From assembly GCA_964448405.1 (NCBI GenBank), contig CAYUVW010000007.1, positions 1 through 62,408 on the forward strand: 62,408 nt of DNA. Reading direction: 5' to 3'. Both the position numbers and the translations under genes were made by a program. Under the pieces are notes generated by a model. It was not told the DNA's origin, made no database searches, and saw only the letters and a program-made list of their open reading frames with translations. The DNA comes from DAORHV01 sp964448405. Its GTDB lineage: Bacteria; Patescibacteriota; Gracilibacteria; Peribacterales; Peribacteraceae. Positions 26,322 through 35,234 of this stretch are shown here, piece after piece; within the stretch, counting starts at the first letter, position 1; each line of letters starts with the position of its first letter.

Positions 26322-28199
26322 ATGCTTTTCAGCAAATATTCCACGTTTCTCTCTCGGTCATTGGGTCTGCTGCTACGCAGGCCAACCAGCATGGGCGCAT
26401 CGCTCGTCTTGTGCTTGCTGACGCCCGCGATATTGCTGGCGTACTCGAGCCAGCAGCCCGATGTTGGGCAAGGTGAGTACTTGGGCATTGCAGCAGTGTT
26501 TCTTGTGACGGTGTGCACACTCATTACGGCTGCATACGTCAACTTCCCGCCGTTGACCGCTGCGTGTTGCGCGCTTGCGGCCACGTACTACGGAATGCTT
26601 TTCGTGGTGTTTGCGTATGGAGCAAGCACATGGAGCAGGGACTTTAGCCCGAGCTTTCTTGCCGAATATACATACGACATTATTCCGGCCGCCTTTCGGA
26701 TGTTTGGCCTATGGCCTCTGGTGGGAGTTTCAGCAGTTCTGCTCTGTGCATGGTGTGCCCTATTTCTCCTGTTCTTCCGTCTGCAACGGCGCATGCGAAA
26801 GCGCTGTCCATGGCTGGAACTCTCGTGGAAGCCCGCGGTTGCAGCCATTATTGGCATTGGCGTGGCTCTGACAAATGCGTCCGCCTATGGCGAGCCCATT
26901 AGCATGTCAATTTCGGGTTACGAAGAAGTAGCGGTAGGACAATCGCAGTTCGGCAGCGCCGTGCATGCAAACTACGAAGACTTTCACACGGATTCCGAAG
27001 AAAGCATTTTCGTTCTGCAGATGGAGTCCGTCAGCTCAATGGCGCTTCTGCGGCCGTATGAAATTGGAACAAATGTGTACCCAGGCACGTTCTTACCGCA
27101 GTTGCATACAATTGCAAAGGACGGCGTGTTCTTTCCATTTTTTCTGGCAAACCAATCGCCGACGAACCGTGCGCAGGAAACCATTCATTGCGGAGTCGTC
27201 GGAAACAACGCCAGGGCACTCAGCAGCCGCACAGTCGATGTCCCAAAGTCTTGTCTGCCGAAACTCTTGGCAAAGTCGGGCTATACGACAATCGCATTTC
27301 GTTCTGACCGACCGGAATTCTCGAACATGGGGCAGTTTATCAAAAGCACGGGATTTTCCGAGCTGCACTACGACGACATCATGCAGCCGGACGATGTGAA
27401 GTATCCGTGGGGCTATGACGATTGCACATACTACAAACGTGCGTTCGACTATCTTCGCACCAAGTACCCGGATGGAAAAAAGCTCTATGTGTATTTCGAG
27501 GTCAGTTCGCACCACTGGCCGTTTACCCAAAAATCAGCGTATCAATTTGCGTTCCCATACAAAGAGCCGAGAAGCTACTTGGAAAAGTACATCAACTCCG
27601 CAAGCGCGCAGGACTCATGCTTGCAAACGTTTTACAGCCAATACAATGCATACGTGAACGATCGTACGCATTTGGCGATCCAGTCGGATCACGGATTCCC
27701 ACTGCTGCAGCAAAGAACGCAGGAGGGGTATTTGGCAAAGGGCGTGCAAAGTGAATACTTCTTTATTCCGTACGTGTACATTCCGCCTCGCGCTCGAACG
27801 TCGGAATTCGCTGTTGGTACAGTGCGGCCTGCGTTAGACATGTTTGCACAGGAAGACATTCTCCCGACATTCCTTGAGCTGTTGAGTGGCAACGTCTTTG
27901 CAAACTCTCTTGTTCCGGCATTGAAAAACCAAAGCGTGAACAAGCTGCTGTACGAACCCTGCCATATGCTTGTGAATGGTGGCTTGCAATCCATGGCCGT
28001 CATACGCAATAACCGCGAGTACATCATGTATTCCAGCGAAAACCAAGAAGTGATTTCCGTCGATCTGATAAACGATTTTGCCATGAAGCATCCGAAAGTA
28101 ATTGAACGAAACGTTTCGCCGAATTCATTCCGAAATACCTACTATTGCGAACGGTATCGGCGCGCTCCATACAAAGTCCTTCGTCCAACCGGAAACTGA
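26322..28199 (+). CDS. LtaS-like membrane phosphotransferase/sulfatase-family protein
   Basis: 625 aa from ATG 26322 (a TTG at 26304 is an alternative). About five membrane helices in residues 25-190, then a large extracellular alkaline-phosphatase-superfamily domain: metal-site segment VLQMESVSSM, nucleophile region NQSPTNRAQETIHCG with Thr at about 281-287, FRSDRPEFSNMGQF, and SDHGFP. This matches the lipoteichoic-acid synthase/phosphoglycerol or phosphoethanolamine transferase group. LtaS itself uses phosphatidylglycerol; which head group is moved here is unknown. Confidence 0.85.
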   Translation: MLFSKYSTFLSRSLGLLLRRPTSMGASLVLCLLTPAILLAYSSQQPDVGQGEYLGIAAVFLVTVCTLITAAYVNFPPLTAACCALAATYYGMLFVVFAYGASTWSRDFSPSFLAEYTYDIIPAAFRMFGLWPLVGVSAVLLCAWCALFLLFFRLQRRMRKRCPWLELSWKPAVAAIIGIGVALTNASAYGEPISMSISGYEEVAVGQSQFGSAVHANYEDFHTDSEESIFVLQMESVSSMALLRPYEIGTNVYPGTFLPQLHTIAKDGVFFPFFLANQSPTNRAQETIHCGVVGNNARALSSRTVDVPKSCLPKLLAKSGYTTIAFRSDRPEFSNMGQFIKSTGFSELHYDDIMQPDDVKYPWGYDDCTYYKRAFDYLRTKYPDGKKLYVYFEVSSHHWPFTQKSAYQFAFPYKEPRSYLEKYINSASAQDSCLQTFYSQYNAYVNDRTHLAIQSDHGFPLLQQRTQEGYLAKGVQSEYFFIPYVYIPPRARTSEFAVGTVRPALDMFAQEDILPTFLELLSGNVFANSLVPALKNQSVNKLLYEPCHMLVNGGLQSMAVIRNNREYIMYSSENQEVISVDLINDFAMKHPKVIERNVSPNSFRNTYYCERYRRAPYKVLRPTGN

Positions 28200-28227
28200 C
28201 CTGATTGCCGATTCTTTCGGCTTCTGG

Positions 28228-28233
28228 TAGACT
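28228..28233 (+). promoter_or_regulatory. -10 box TAGACT for the NDH-2-like gene
   Basis: TAGACT, 29 nt before ATG 28263, with an A-rich and C-rich leader. Confidence 0.45.
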
Positions 28234-28262
28234 AAAAAGAAACATATACCCACTCACTCATC

Positions 28263-29504
28263 ATGGTTCCAGCACCTCCAAAAAAGCGCATTGTCATTGT
28301 AGGCGGCGGATTCGGCGGCGTACGCACAGCACTGGATCTAGCGGCGCAAAATCTGGATGTAAAAATCACACTGATCGATGGCCGCTCCTACCTGGAATAC
28401 TACGCAGCGCTGTATCGCGTCGTTACAGGAAAATCGCCTCTGGAGGCCTGCGTTCCCTACAGCCTGATATTCAAAAATTCCAAGGTTGAAGTCGTTCGCG
28501 ACATGGTCGATGCAGTCGATATTCACACGCGCATCGTTCGCGGCGTTTCGGGTTCGCACTACGGTTACGACTACCTGGTATTGGCGTTGGGATCGGAAAC
28601 GGCGTACTTCGGCATTCCCGGGATGCAGGAACTGTCGTACGGCATGAAATCCGCGCAGGAGGCGCTCAGACTAAAAAACCATCTCCACGACGTCTTCAAC
28701 CAGGCTCGCACGGCACACGAGGCTGTCGAGCGAACGCAGGCGGCCCATATCGTCGTCATTGGCGCAGGGCCGAGCGGAGTGGAGCTTGCTGGCGAACTCG
28801 CCGTGTACGTTCGTGAGTTAGCACGCTTGCATGGAGTCAGTGAATCATTGGTTACCATTGATTTGGTAGAAGCGATGTCGCGCGTGTTGCCCACGCTTGA
28901 ACCGGAAATGTCGCGGCGTGCTTTGAAGCAATTGCAGCACCTGGGCGTCAACGTACTTCTTGGACGCAGTGTGACCAAAGAAGAGGCTGAGCAGGTGTAC
29001 CTGAAAGACATGCAGATGAAGACGAAAACAGTAATATGGACCGCGGGAGTAAAAGCGAATGCACTGCTGAGCAACATTGACGGACTGAAGGTGGATCGTC
29101 GCGGTCGCGCAGAGGTGAATGAGTACCGCCAAGCCAACAATACAGACAACGTATTCGTCATTGGCGATGCCGCCGCCACACAGTACTCAGGAACCGCTCA
29201 GACCGCCGTGCTCGACGGCTCATACGTTGCAGATGCGATTGGACGAAAGCTTCGCGGTCAGCCTTTGGTAAAAGCGAAAGACAAGCCCTCTGCATTTGCC
29301 ATTCCGGTTGGTCCGGGCTGGGCGGCCGTCGCATACGGACCGCTGCGCGTGTACGGGCGTTTGGGTTGGTGGATGCGTCGCGCGGCCGACATGAAAGTGT
29401 TTTTGAGCATGCTGAAACCCTCTGACGCCGTGCGCGCCTGGATGAGTGGCACTATTTCGATTGAAACTTGTCCGCTGTGCAGCGCAGAATCGTGCACATG
29501 CTAA
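28263..29504 (+). CDS. Type II NADH dehydrogenase-like FAD oxidoreductase
   Basis: 413 aa. Two-dinucleotide-binding flavoprotein: FAD-binding IVIVGGGFGGVRTALDL at 10-26, LALGSETAYFGIPG, NAD(P)H-binding VVIGAGPSGVELAGEL near 162-177, and VFVIGDAA for the FAD ribityl. The layout matches NDH-2 (non-proton-pumping NADH:quinone reductase). No hydrophobic tail is evident; the protein ends in CPLCSAESCTC, a cysteine-rich tail not usual for NDH-2 that could bind metal (inference). Many CPR bacteria lack respiratory chains, so the electron acceptor is uncertain. Confidence 0.85.
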   Translation: MVPAPPKKRIVIVGGGFGGVRTALDLAAQNLDVKITLIDGRSYLEYYAALYRVVTGKSPLEACVPYSLIFKNSKVEVVRDMVDAVDIHTRIVRGVSGSHYGYDYLVLALGSETAYFGIPGMQELSYGMKSAQEALRLKNHLHDVFNQARTAHEAVERTQAAHIVVIGAGPSGVELAGELAVYVRELARLHGVSESLVTIDLVEAMSRVLPTLEPEMSRRALKQLQHLGVNVLLGRSVTKEEAEQVYLKDMQMKTKTVIWTAGVKANALLSNIDGLKVDRRGRAEVNEYRQANNTDNVFVIGDAAATQYSGTAQTAVLDGSYVADAIGRKLRGQPLVKAKDKPSAFAIPVGPGWAAVAYGPLRVYGRLGWWMRRAADMKVFLSMLKPSDAVRAWMSGTISIETCPLCSAESCTC

Positions 29505-29551
29505 GTGCGACGCCATCTTGCAAACCAAGGAGAACCTGCGACAATGCGACT

Positions 29552-30100
29552 ATGAAGCAAAGCATGTTGTTCCTGTGCAGCGCGTTGCTGCTCATCAATA
29601 CATTGAGCAGCGTTCAGGCTCACGGTCTGGGGTTGTCGTTGGAAGAGGTGGTAGGGGAGTATTTGATTGATGTTGGCTACGATCAGCAATTGATTGCCGG
29701 TGAGCAAATTTTGTTTGATTTCAATTTGTACAATCAGCGTCGTGACGGACTGCAGGATCCGACCGACTATTCAAGCGTTGCATTCGAAGTGTCCCTCAAT
29801 GGGACAACGGTGTTCAGTCGTCAAGTTGCTCGCAATGCGGCAAAAACATTCATGACAGTCGTCTTTCCAACCTCGGGTCAATACGGCCTACACACTATAT
29901 TTTTCCGCGATGATGAAAAGTTCGCGGAGACAACGTTCTCCGTTGCGGTGGCAAACCCAGTGAGCGCAAAGAAGATGGCATCACCCTTGGATATCTTTGA
30001 AATCGCCAGCTACGCGGTTGCAGTGGTGATTTGCATCGGTGCCGGAATTGGACTGCTACTGACGCGCTCACGTCGCAACAGTACAGACCCTGTTGCTTAA
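29552..30100 (+). CDS. Secreted single-domain protein with C-terminal membrane anchor
   Basis: 182 aa from the ATG at 29552, which gives a clean signal peptide (MKQSMLFLCSALLLINTL... cut after VQAHG-like). A beta-sandwich-like middle (IAGEQILFDFNLYNQ, SVAFEVSLNG, SGQYGLHTIFF) resembles YtkA-like domains. A C-terminal helix (about 150-172) with SRRN after it anchors it outside. Follows the NDH-2-like gene by 47 nt, perhaps co-expressed. Function unknown. Confidence 0.7.
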   Translation: MKQSMLFLCSALLLINTLSSVQAHGLGLSLEEVVGEYLIDVGYDQQLIAGEQILFDFNLYNQRRDGLQDPTDYSSVAFEVSLNGTTVFSRQVARNAAKTFMTVVFPTSGQYGLHTIFFRDDEKFAETTFSVAVANPVSAKKMASPLDIFEIASYAVAVVICIGAGIGLLLTRSRRNSTDPVA

Positions 30101-30102
30101 GG

Positions 30103-31089
30103 TTACTTCTTCAATCCAGGCAAGTCGCAAACAACGCTTACTGGTTTGACTTGATGGGCGGGCACTTCACCGCGCGACCATTGCTCAATGGACAAGAAGC
30201 AATCGGCGAACATGGCATGCATGCTGTCGTCCGCATAGAACGCAATGTGTGGGGTTGCAATGACCTTTTCATGGGAAAGCAACGTTCTACTCTCCTCAAA
30301 ATTCGTTTCATGCTCCAGAACATCCAGCAGTGCATGACCAACCTTTCCGCTCTCGAGCGCCTTCAGCAAGTCACCGGAGTGAATGAGCGAGCCGCGGGCG
30401 GTGTTCACCAACACGACACCATCCTTCATTTTCGCAAAAGCCGCGGCATTGATGACATGCTCGGTGGCTTTGGTACCCGGGATATGGAGCGTAATTATGT
30501 CACTTTCAGACAAGAGTTCGTCGAACGAGACATACTTTGCGCCCAATAAATCGGTTAATTCAATGACGCGGCACATGTCGAACAACAGAATTCTCATGCC
30601 GAATCCGTGTGCAATTTGCGCAACACGACGGCCGATTTTTCCAGTGCCCACAATGCCTATGGTTTTACCGCGCAAAGACATACCGCGCAAACCACGATAA
30701 TCGAATGTTCCACCTTCCACGCGCAAGCTGGCTTCGGGTACGTGACGCAAGGTGCTCAGGAGCAAAGCAAACACGTGCTCCGCAATGACGTGCGATCCGT
30801 AGTCCGGCACATTGCAGACGACAATTCCGCGCTCTTTGCATGCAGACAAGTCAATGTGGTCGTAACCCACAGATCGAGTGCACAGCAACTTTAGTGCCGG
30901 CAGCTGCTGCAATGCCTTTCGTGTAAAACGGCTGTTTACAAAGCAGGAAATCACTTCAGCATCTTTACATTCGGTCGGAACGCTGTCTTCATTCAACGCA
31001 GCCTGACTCACAAGCGCAGTGGGGAATTCTGCATGAATACGCTCAAGATCCTCGGTGTCTGTTTCGATAAATGTAATGCGGGAAGTCAT
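30103..31089 (-). CDS. D-isomer-specific 2-hydroxyacid dehydrogenase
   Basis: 328 aa from ATG 31089. Catalytic and cofactor regions: LCTRSVGYDHIDL, Rossmann GIVGTGKIGRRVAQ near 145-158, VLVNTARGSLI with its Arg, ALLDVLEHET with its Glu-region and a C-terminal TPHIAF with the catalytic His. NAD-linked reduction of a 2-keto acid to a D-hydroxy acid, for example D-lactate; exact substrate is not decidable. Follows the nitroreductase gene by 4 nt, so an operon for redox balancing is plausible. Confidence 0.9.
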   Translation of the reverse strand: MTSRITFIETDTEDLERIHAEFPTALVSQAALNEDSVPTECKDAEVISCFVNSRFTRKALQQLPALKLLCTRSVGYDHIDLSACKERGIVVCNVPDYGSHVIAEHVFALLLSTLRHVPEASLRVEGGTFDYRGLRGMSLRGKTIGIVGTGKIGRRVAQIAHGFGMRILLFDMCRVIELTDLLGAKYVSFDELLSESDIITLHIPGTKATEHVINAAAFAKMKDGVVLVNTARGSLIHSGDLLKALESGKVGHALLDVLEHETNFEESRTLLSHEKVIATPHIAFYADDSMHAMFADCFLSIEQWSRGEVPAHQVKPVSVVCDLPGLKK

Positions 31090-31093
31090 ATGC

Positions 31094-31651
31094 TTATTCG
31101 TAGATGGTGTAATGCTGCTTGGTAGGCTGCGTTTGAGCCAAAATCGATGAACGATCATCTTCGACTTTGCGAGGATGTCCGAGCATAATACCCCCTATGA
31201 CGATTTGATTCTTTTCGAGGCGCAAAATTTCGTGAGCGGCAGCATGATGTAAGGAAACCCAGCAACTTGCGATTCCGGCAGCAGTGGCACTGTACAAAAT
31301 GCTCGACATGGCAACGACGCAAGAATACTCGAGCTCACGCGGATTCCATAAAATGGTATTACCCTGGCTTTTTGCGCCGGTATCGCAAGAAACAACGACA
31401 AACACGCTGGCACCTTCGACAAAATTTCCATAACAACTGGCTTCCATCAGCCGTTGGCGCAAATCCTTGGTGAAAACGACGTGAAACCTCCAGGGTTTTA
31501 AATTATCGACGCTTGGAGCACGATCGGCAATGTCCAACAGACTCAGAATCTGCGACTTTTCCAACGGCTTGGTACTAAAAAATCGCTGGCTATGACGAGC
31601 TGATGCCAAAGCTGCAAACTGCTCCAGTGTTGGAAGGATGTTTTCAGACAT
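31094..31651 (-). CDS. Nitroreductase-family FMN oxidoreductase
   Basis: 185 aa. SARHSQRFFSTKPLEKSQILSLL opening and RAPSVDNLKPWRFHVV are the conserved FMN-binding nitroreductase signatures; VSLHHAAAHEIL and GGIMLGHPRK lie in the C-terminal half. Reduces nitro or quinone compounds, or serves as a flavin reductase; substrate unknown. It is a paralogue of the gene at 33185, about half identical over YGNFVEGASVF and WNPRELEYSC. Upstream of the hydroxyacid dehydrogenase. Confidence 0.9.
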   Translation of the reverse strand: MSENILPTLEQFAALASARHSQRFFSTKPLEKSQILSLLDIADRAPSVDNLKPWRFHVVFTKDLRQRLMEASCYGNFVEGASVFVVVSCDTGAKSQGNTILWNPRELEYSCVVAMSSILYSATAAGIASCWVSLHHAAAHEILRLEKNQIVIGGIMLGHPRKVEDDRSSILAQTQPTKQHYTIYE

Positions 31652-31781
31652 AAGGATATCGTCCCATCCCTGTGCTTAGGGCGCAATATCATTCTGTACG
31701 CGCAAGAACACAGACGTACGCATGTGCAATATCCGAAACAGCGAACCGAAAAGTTCGCGGTATTAGATCCAAGAAAACCGA

Positions 31782-31856
31782 TGGTGGCCCCGGCCAGAAT
31801 TGAACTGGCTACGCCTGCCTCTTCAGGGCAGCGCTCTACCGATGAGCTACAGGGCC
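31782..31856 (-). tRNA. tRNA-Phe (anticodon GAA)
   Basis: 75 nt including encoded CCA. Acceptor GGCCCTG pairs with CGGGGCC; anticodon stem CTGCC/GGCAG with loop CTGAAGA; T stem GCCAG/CTGGC with TTCAATT. Confidence 0.92.
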
Positions 31857-31989
31857 ACAGACTATCAACGATGATGCTCAGGAACGAAGCTGGCAGAATG
31901 TACCATTTCACCCCCTCTGTGGGAAGGGGCGTCTTTGCTGGCAACGCAGAAGAGTTCGTGGCGAACATCCCATTCCCATACCTCAGACA

Positions 31990-32748
31990 CTAGATGCCCA
32001 TGTATCTGATTCTGCCGACCATCCAAAACAACGGTAGTACGATTTGGAAGAACACATACAGAAGCAGCAACAACACCCAGAAACTGATGCCGCCTTTCTT
32101 TGCAGGCTGCGCACCACTTGCCGCAACCGTGGGTTGGAACACATCCACGGATTCCGGATGTTTGTGCAAATAGAGCTTGTAAAAAATCATCGTAAGAATA
32201 CTCAGCGTTCCATCGACAATTGCGGCTGCCGCCAGAATCCTAAAAAACACCGGGCCCAACACGGCATCGGCATTTTGGACATAAATAATCGGCTGGAGCA
32301 TTGCGAGGACAACTGCAATAAACACGTAGTTGGCATAGATGATTGCATCCATGTACTTCTCTTTGCCAAGAACTTTCGACAGAACATCAACATGCAATGA
32401 GCCGAAGCCGATGAAAAAGAGCGTTACGTACAGATGTCGAATTGTTTCTGCTGCAATGAGCTTCCAAATCCCAAATACCGACAAGAAGAAGCTGACGACG
32501 ATAATGAGAAATACCGTGTTAATGAAGAGCGACAGACGAGCAAAGGCTTTGTTTCTTGTATCGTCCCAAATAAACGAAAGGCTCACCAGTGAATGCACAA
32601 CAACTACGAATAGCGTGGCAAACACCCTCCATGTGACTTCATTGAACTCACCCAAGAGTACGGCGATTACTGCGACCAGTGCCGCGACGATCAACGAGCC
32701 GATAAACGTCGAAATACAGAATTTCTTTACTTGAGCAAAATTGAGCAT
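31990..32748 (-). CDS. Polytopic membrane protein of unknown function
   Basis: 252 aa from the ATG at 32748, which is 6 nt after a TACGCT box. Seven or so hydrophobic segments, with a cytoplasmic-looking linker VDVFQPTVAASGAQPAKKGG before the last helix. No family recognised. An upstream frame (to 32784) would add 12 residues and overlap the promoter. Lies alone between tRNA-Phe and the next ORF. Confidence 0.8.
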   Translation of the reverse strand: MLNFAQVKKFCISTFIGSLIVAALVAVIAVLLGEFNEVTWRVFATLFVVVVHSLVSLSFIWDDTRNKAFARLSLFINTVFLIIVVSFFLSVFGIWKLIAAETIRHLYVTLFFIGFGSLHVDVLSKVLGKEKYMDAIIYANYVFIAVVLAMLQPIIYVQNADAVLGPVFFRILAAAAIVDGTLSILTMIFYKLYLHKHPESVDVFQPTVAASGAQPAKKGGISFWVLLLLLYVFFQIVLPLFWMVGRIRYMGI

Positions 32749-32754
32749 GAACTC

Positions 32755-32760
32755 AGCGTA
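32755..32760 (-). promoter_or_regulatory. -10 box TACGCT, leaderless start at 32748
   Basis: Minus-strand TACGCT, 6 nt before ATG 32748. Confidence 0.45.
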
Positions 32761-32959
32761 CAAGAATCCGCCAGACAAATACAAATCGCGCTGGCACTAC
32801 GACATCTCGTGCAAACGTACTCTGCTCCGCGATTTCGATGACTGTTTTCTTGGCTCCGCACCTGTGCAACTGAATGCACCCTGTATTTCGAGATGCGGGG
32901 AATTTGGCATGGCGTGCATTGCGCAATACGTTGTGCGCATATTCATTTCCTCAATCTCT

Positions 32960-33145
32960 ATGAATCACATGTACAGAGAAAATGCAGAACTCAATACAGA
33001 TGTTGTCTACCCATTTGAGGCGGGCATACAGTTCGTAGCTGTTCCTCAGTCGCTGAATCACGAGCAACAGGCGACAAGAACACACATCACAAAAGCACTC
33101 TATTTTCCGTTCGAGGGCGGCGGCCACCACAGTGATCACGAATAG
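32960..33145 (+). CDS. Possible small hypothetical protein
   Basis: 61 codons from ATG 32960, ending GGGHHSDHE; no recognised family and no clear promoter. It is followed 9 nt later by a hairpin that could terminate it. The frame continues upstream to a TTG at 32741, but that part overlaps the promoter region of the minus-strand membrane protein. If it is not real, 32761-33150 (about 390 bp) holds nothing I can identify. Confidence 0.3.
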   Translation: MNHMYRENAELNTDVVYPFEAGIQFVAVPQSLNHEQQATRTHITKALYFPFEGGGHHSDHE

Positions 33146-33153
33146 GTGCGGAT

Positions 33154-33186
33154 AAAAAAGCGGAGCCACTGCGGTTGCGCTTTTTT
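33154..33186 (-). terminator. Bidirectional terminator hairpin
   Basis: AAAAAAGCG (33154-33162) pairs with CGCTTTTTT (33178-33186), loop of 15. It starts at the stop codon of the minus-strand nitroreductase and could also end the small plus-strand ORF. Confidence 0.75.
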
Positions 33187-33733
33187 ATTCGTATAAAGTG
33201 TAGATTTTCTCCAACGGATGTCGATTGTGTCCGCCTCCAGGCTCTTCTTCACCTTTTTTGTAGTGTCCGAGCATGATGCCGGCAACCACGATTTCATTCA
33301 TGGGCAATTTTAAGAGCTCATGAGCTGCGCCATGGTGAAGCGATACGAGCGAACTTCCAAGTCCGAGCGCAGTGGCGCCCAATAAAATATGCTCAATGGC
33401 AACCATGCACGAGTACTCCAGCTCCTTGGGATTCCAGACCGTTTCACGAGCCCCGCTTTGCAACGAACGATCCGCAGATACGAGAAGAAAGACGCTGGCA
33501 CCTTCAACGAAGTTCCCGTAACAACACGTTTCCATCAGCTCCTTTCGCAGTTTCTGATTAAAAATGACATGGAAGTGCCACGGTTGAAGATTTTCAACGC
33601 TTGGCGCGTGACGAGCAAGTTCCAAGAGTTTCATGACTTCATCTTTCGCCACCGGCTTTTGACCAAAGTAGCGAATGGTCCGACGATGTTCGCAGAGCTC
33701 TCGGAAGTCGTCGTATTGCATAGGGCGCATCAT
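33185..33733 (-). CDS. Nitroreductase-family FMN oxidoreductase, second paralogue
   Basis: 182 aa. EHRRTIRYFGQKPVAKDEVMKLL and RHAPSVENLQPWHFHVIF give the FMN nitroreductase signature; shares YGNFVEGASVF, WNPKELEYSC and VSLHHGAAHELL with the paralogue at 31094. Ends with a His-rich GGGHNRH and LYE. Start could be any of three ATGs within the first five codons (33733 chosen). Separated from its paralogue by tRNA-Phe and a membrane-protein gene, so an old local duplication is likely. Confidence 0.88.
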   Translation of the reverse strand: MMRPMQYDDFRELCEHRRTIRYFGQKPVAKDEVMKLLELARHAPSVENLQPWHFHVIFNQKLRKELMETCCYGNFVEGASVFLLVSADRSLQSGARETVWNPKELEYSCMVAIEHILLGATALGLGSSLVSLHHGAAHELLKLPMNEIVVAGIMLGHYKKGEEEPGGGHNRHPLEKIYTLYE

Positions 33734-33800
33734 AACTGATATTTGTAAATATGGCTACCGAGAAACACTGCCTCGGCAACTGTAGAAAAGCGTGGTCTGC

Positions 33801-35123
33801 CTAGAGGTACTCAGATACATCGACTGTGCCGATAAGCACTTTCGTACCCGTACCTCCACCGAGTTTTTCCAGAGCTTTCTGCAGGCCGATACGCGACAAA
33901 ACGTCGCCAAAGCGCAACACGGCGCCTTGGCTGGAGAAATCGGTCATGCGTACAAACTGCTCCAAGCGTTTGCCGGTAACAACGACGGTTCCGTCATCGC
34001 GTTTGTCGATGCGATACGCACCCATGCGGTCGCTGAGCAGGTGCGGCTTGAGCACGGTGAGTTTTCCTTCACGTTCAGCGACTTCCTCCTCGGTTTCATC
34101 CATGGCGGAAAGGCGCTTTTCGCGCTCTTCCAGGACGGCAGGGAGCAAGGCTTGCATCAACTCTTTCGTGCCACGGTGCGACGCGGCCGACACCGAAGCG
34201 AAGACTTCGATTTTTGATTTCTTCAAGAGCTTCACCCATGCGGCAACGTCGCCGTCGACCAAGTCGACCTTGTTCAGCACCACGAACTCGCGCTTCTTCG
34301 TCAGTGACGGCGAGAATGCCTTCAATTCGTTGCGAATCATTTTGTAGTCGGCAACCAGATCATCGCGGTTGATATCGAGCATGTGAATAAGGACTCCGCA
34401 ACGCTCGACGTGCTTCAGGAATTGGTCTCCAAGACCTTTGCCCTCACTCGCGCCTTCAATAAGACCCGGAACATCGCACAGCACGAACTCGCGATCATAG
34501 ACCTTCACGACACCCAGGTTGGGTACCAGCGTGGTGAAGTGGTAATCGGCGATTTTGGGACGCGCCGAAGACACCGCTGCGATGAGCGATGACTTGCCGA
34601 CGCTGGGGTAACCGATGATACCCACGTCGGCGACCATCTTCAGCTCCATGGCAATACTGCGCTTTTCGCCGGGCTCACCGAGTTCGGCGAAGTCCGGAGC
34701 CTGCCGCGTGGACGACTTGAAGTGCGCGTTGCCAAAGCCGCCTTTGCCACCATGAGCCACCACGATACGATCACCATGGCGCTGTAAGTCCGCGATGGGC
34801 GCACCCACACGCTTGCCGCTCACACGATCGTATTCTGCAACTATGGTTCCCGGCGGGACATGCAGAATAAGGTCTTCGGCCGCATGGCCGTTCAAACACT
34901 TTCCAGAACCGTGGTCGCCGCCCTTGGCACTGAAGCGTTTCTTGCTGGCGAAATCGGACAGCGTGTCGGTATTTTCGTCGGCCAAAAGAATGACGTCGCC
35001 GCCTCGACCGCCATCGCCGCCAAACGGGCCGCCGCGCGGCTCTCCTTTTTCACGTCGCCAGGCAACGCAACCATCGCCGCCTTTGCCGCCTAAAATGTCG
35101 ATGATGACTTCGTCGATAAACAT
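33801..35123 (-). CDS. obg: GTPase Obg (ribosome assembly)
   Basis: 440 aa. Glycine-rich Obg domain (MFIDEVIIDILGGKGGDGCVAWRREK start, many Gly), then a GTPase domain: G1 GYPSVGKSSL, G3 DVPGLIEGAS, G4 NKVD. C-terminal OCT domain. Acts late in 50S assembly and in growth or stress control. Start chosen by Obg homology; the frame upstream to 35282 has no similarity. TACAAT lies 9 nt before the ATG. Confidence 0.95.
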   Translation of the reverse strand: MFIDEVIIDILGGKGGDGCVAWRREKGEPRGGPFGGDGGRGGDVILLADENTDTLSDFASKKRFSAKGGDHGSGKCLNGHAAEDLILHVPPGTIVAEYDRVSGKRVGAPIADLQRHGDRIVVAHGGKGGFGNAHFKSSTRQAPDFAELGEPGEKRSIAMELKMVADVGIIGYPSVGKSSLIAAVSSARPKIADYHFTTLVPNLGVVKVYDREFVLCDVPGLIEGASEGKGLGDQFLKHVERCGVLIHMLDINRDDLVADYKMIRNELKAFSPSLTKKREFVVLNKVDLVDGDVAAWVKLLKKSKIEVFASVSAASHRGTKELMQALLPAVLEEREKRLSAMDETEEEVAEREGKLTVLKPHLLSDRMGAYRIDKRDDGTVVVTGKRLEQFVRMTDFSSQGAVLRFGDVLSRIGLQKALEKLGGGTGTKVLIGTVDVSEYL

Positions 35124-35132
35124 TGTTCCGCG

Positions 35133-35138
35133 ATTGTA
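35133..35138 (-). promoter_or_regulatory. -10 box TACAAT before obg
   Basis: Minus-strand TACAAT, 9 nt before the obg ATG. Confidence 0.5.
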
Positions 35139-35219
35139 GAGAGAAGTAGTGTTTTGCGCCACTGAAAGCGAAACTGGCAGCTGAGCGGTCTTTTTCTTGC
35201 CACATGCGTCAGTGGCAGG

Positions 35220-35225
35220 TACTTT
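35220..35225 (+). promoter_or_regulatory. -10 box TACTTT before the AAA+ gene
   Basis: TACTTT, 9 nt before ATG 35235; divergent from obg. Confidence 0.35.
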
Positions 35226-35234
35226 GCCGGACTC

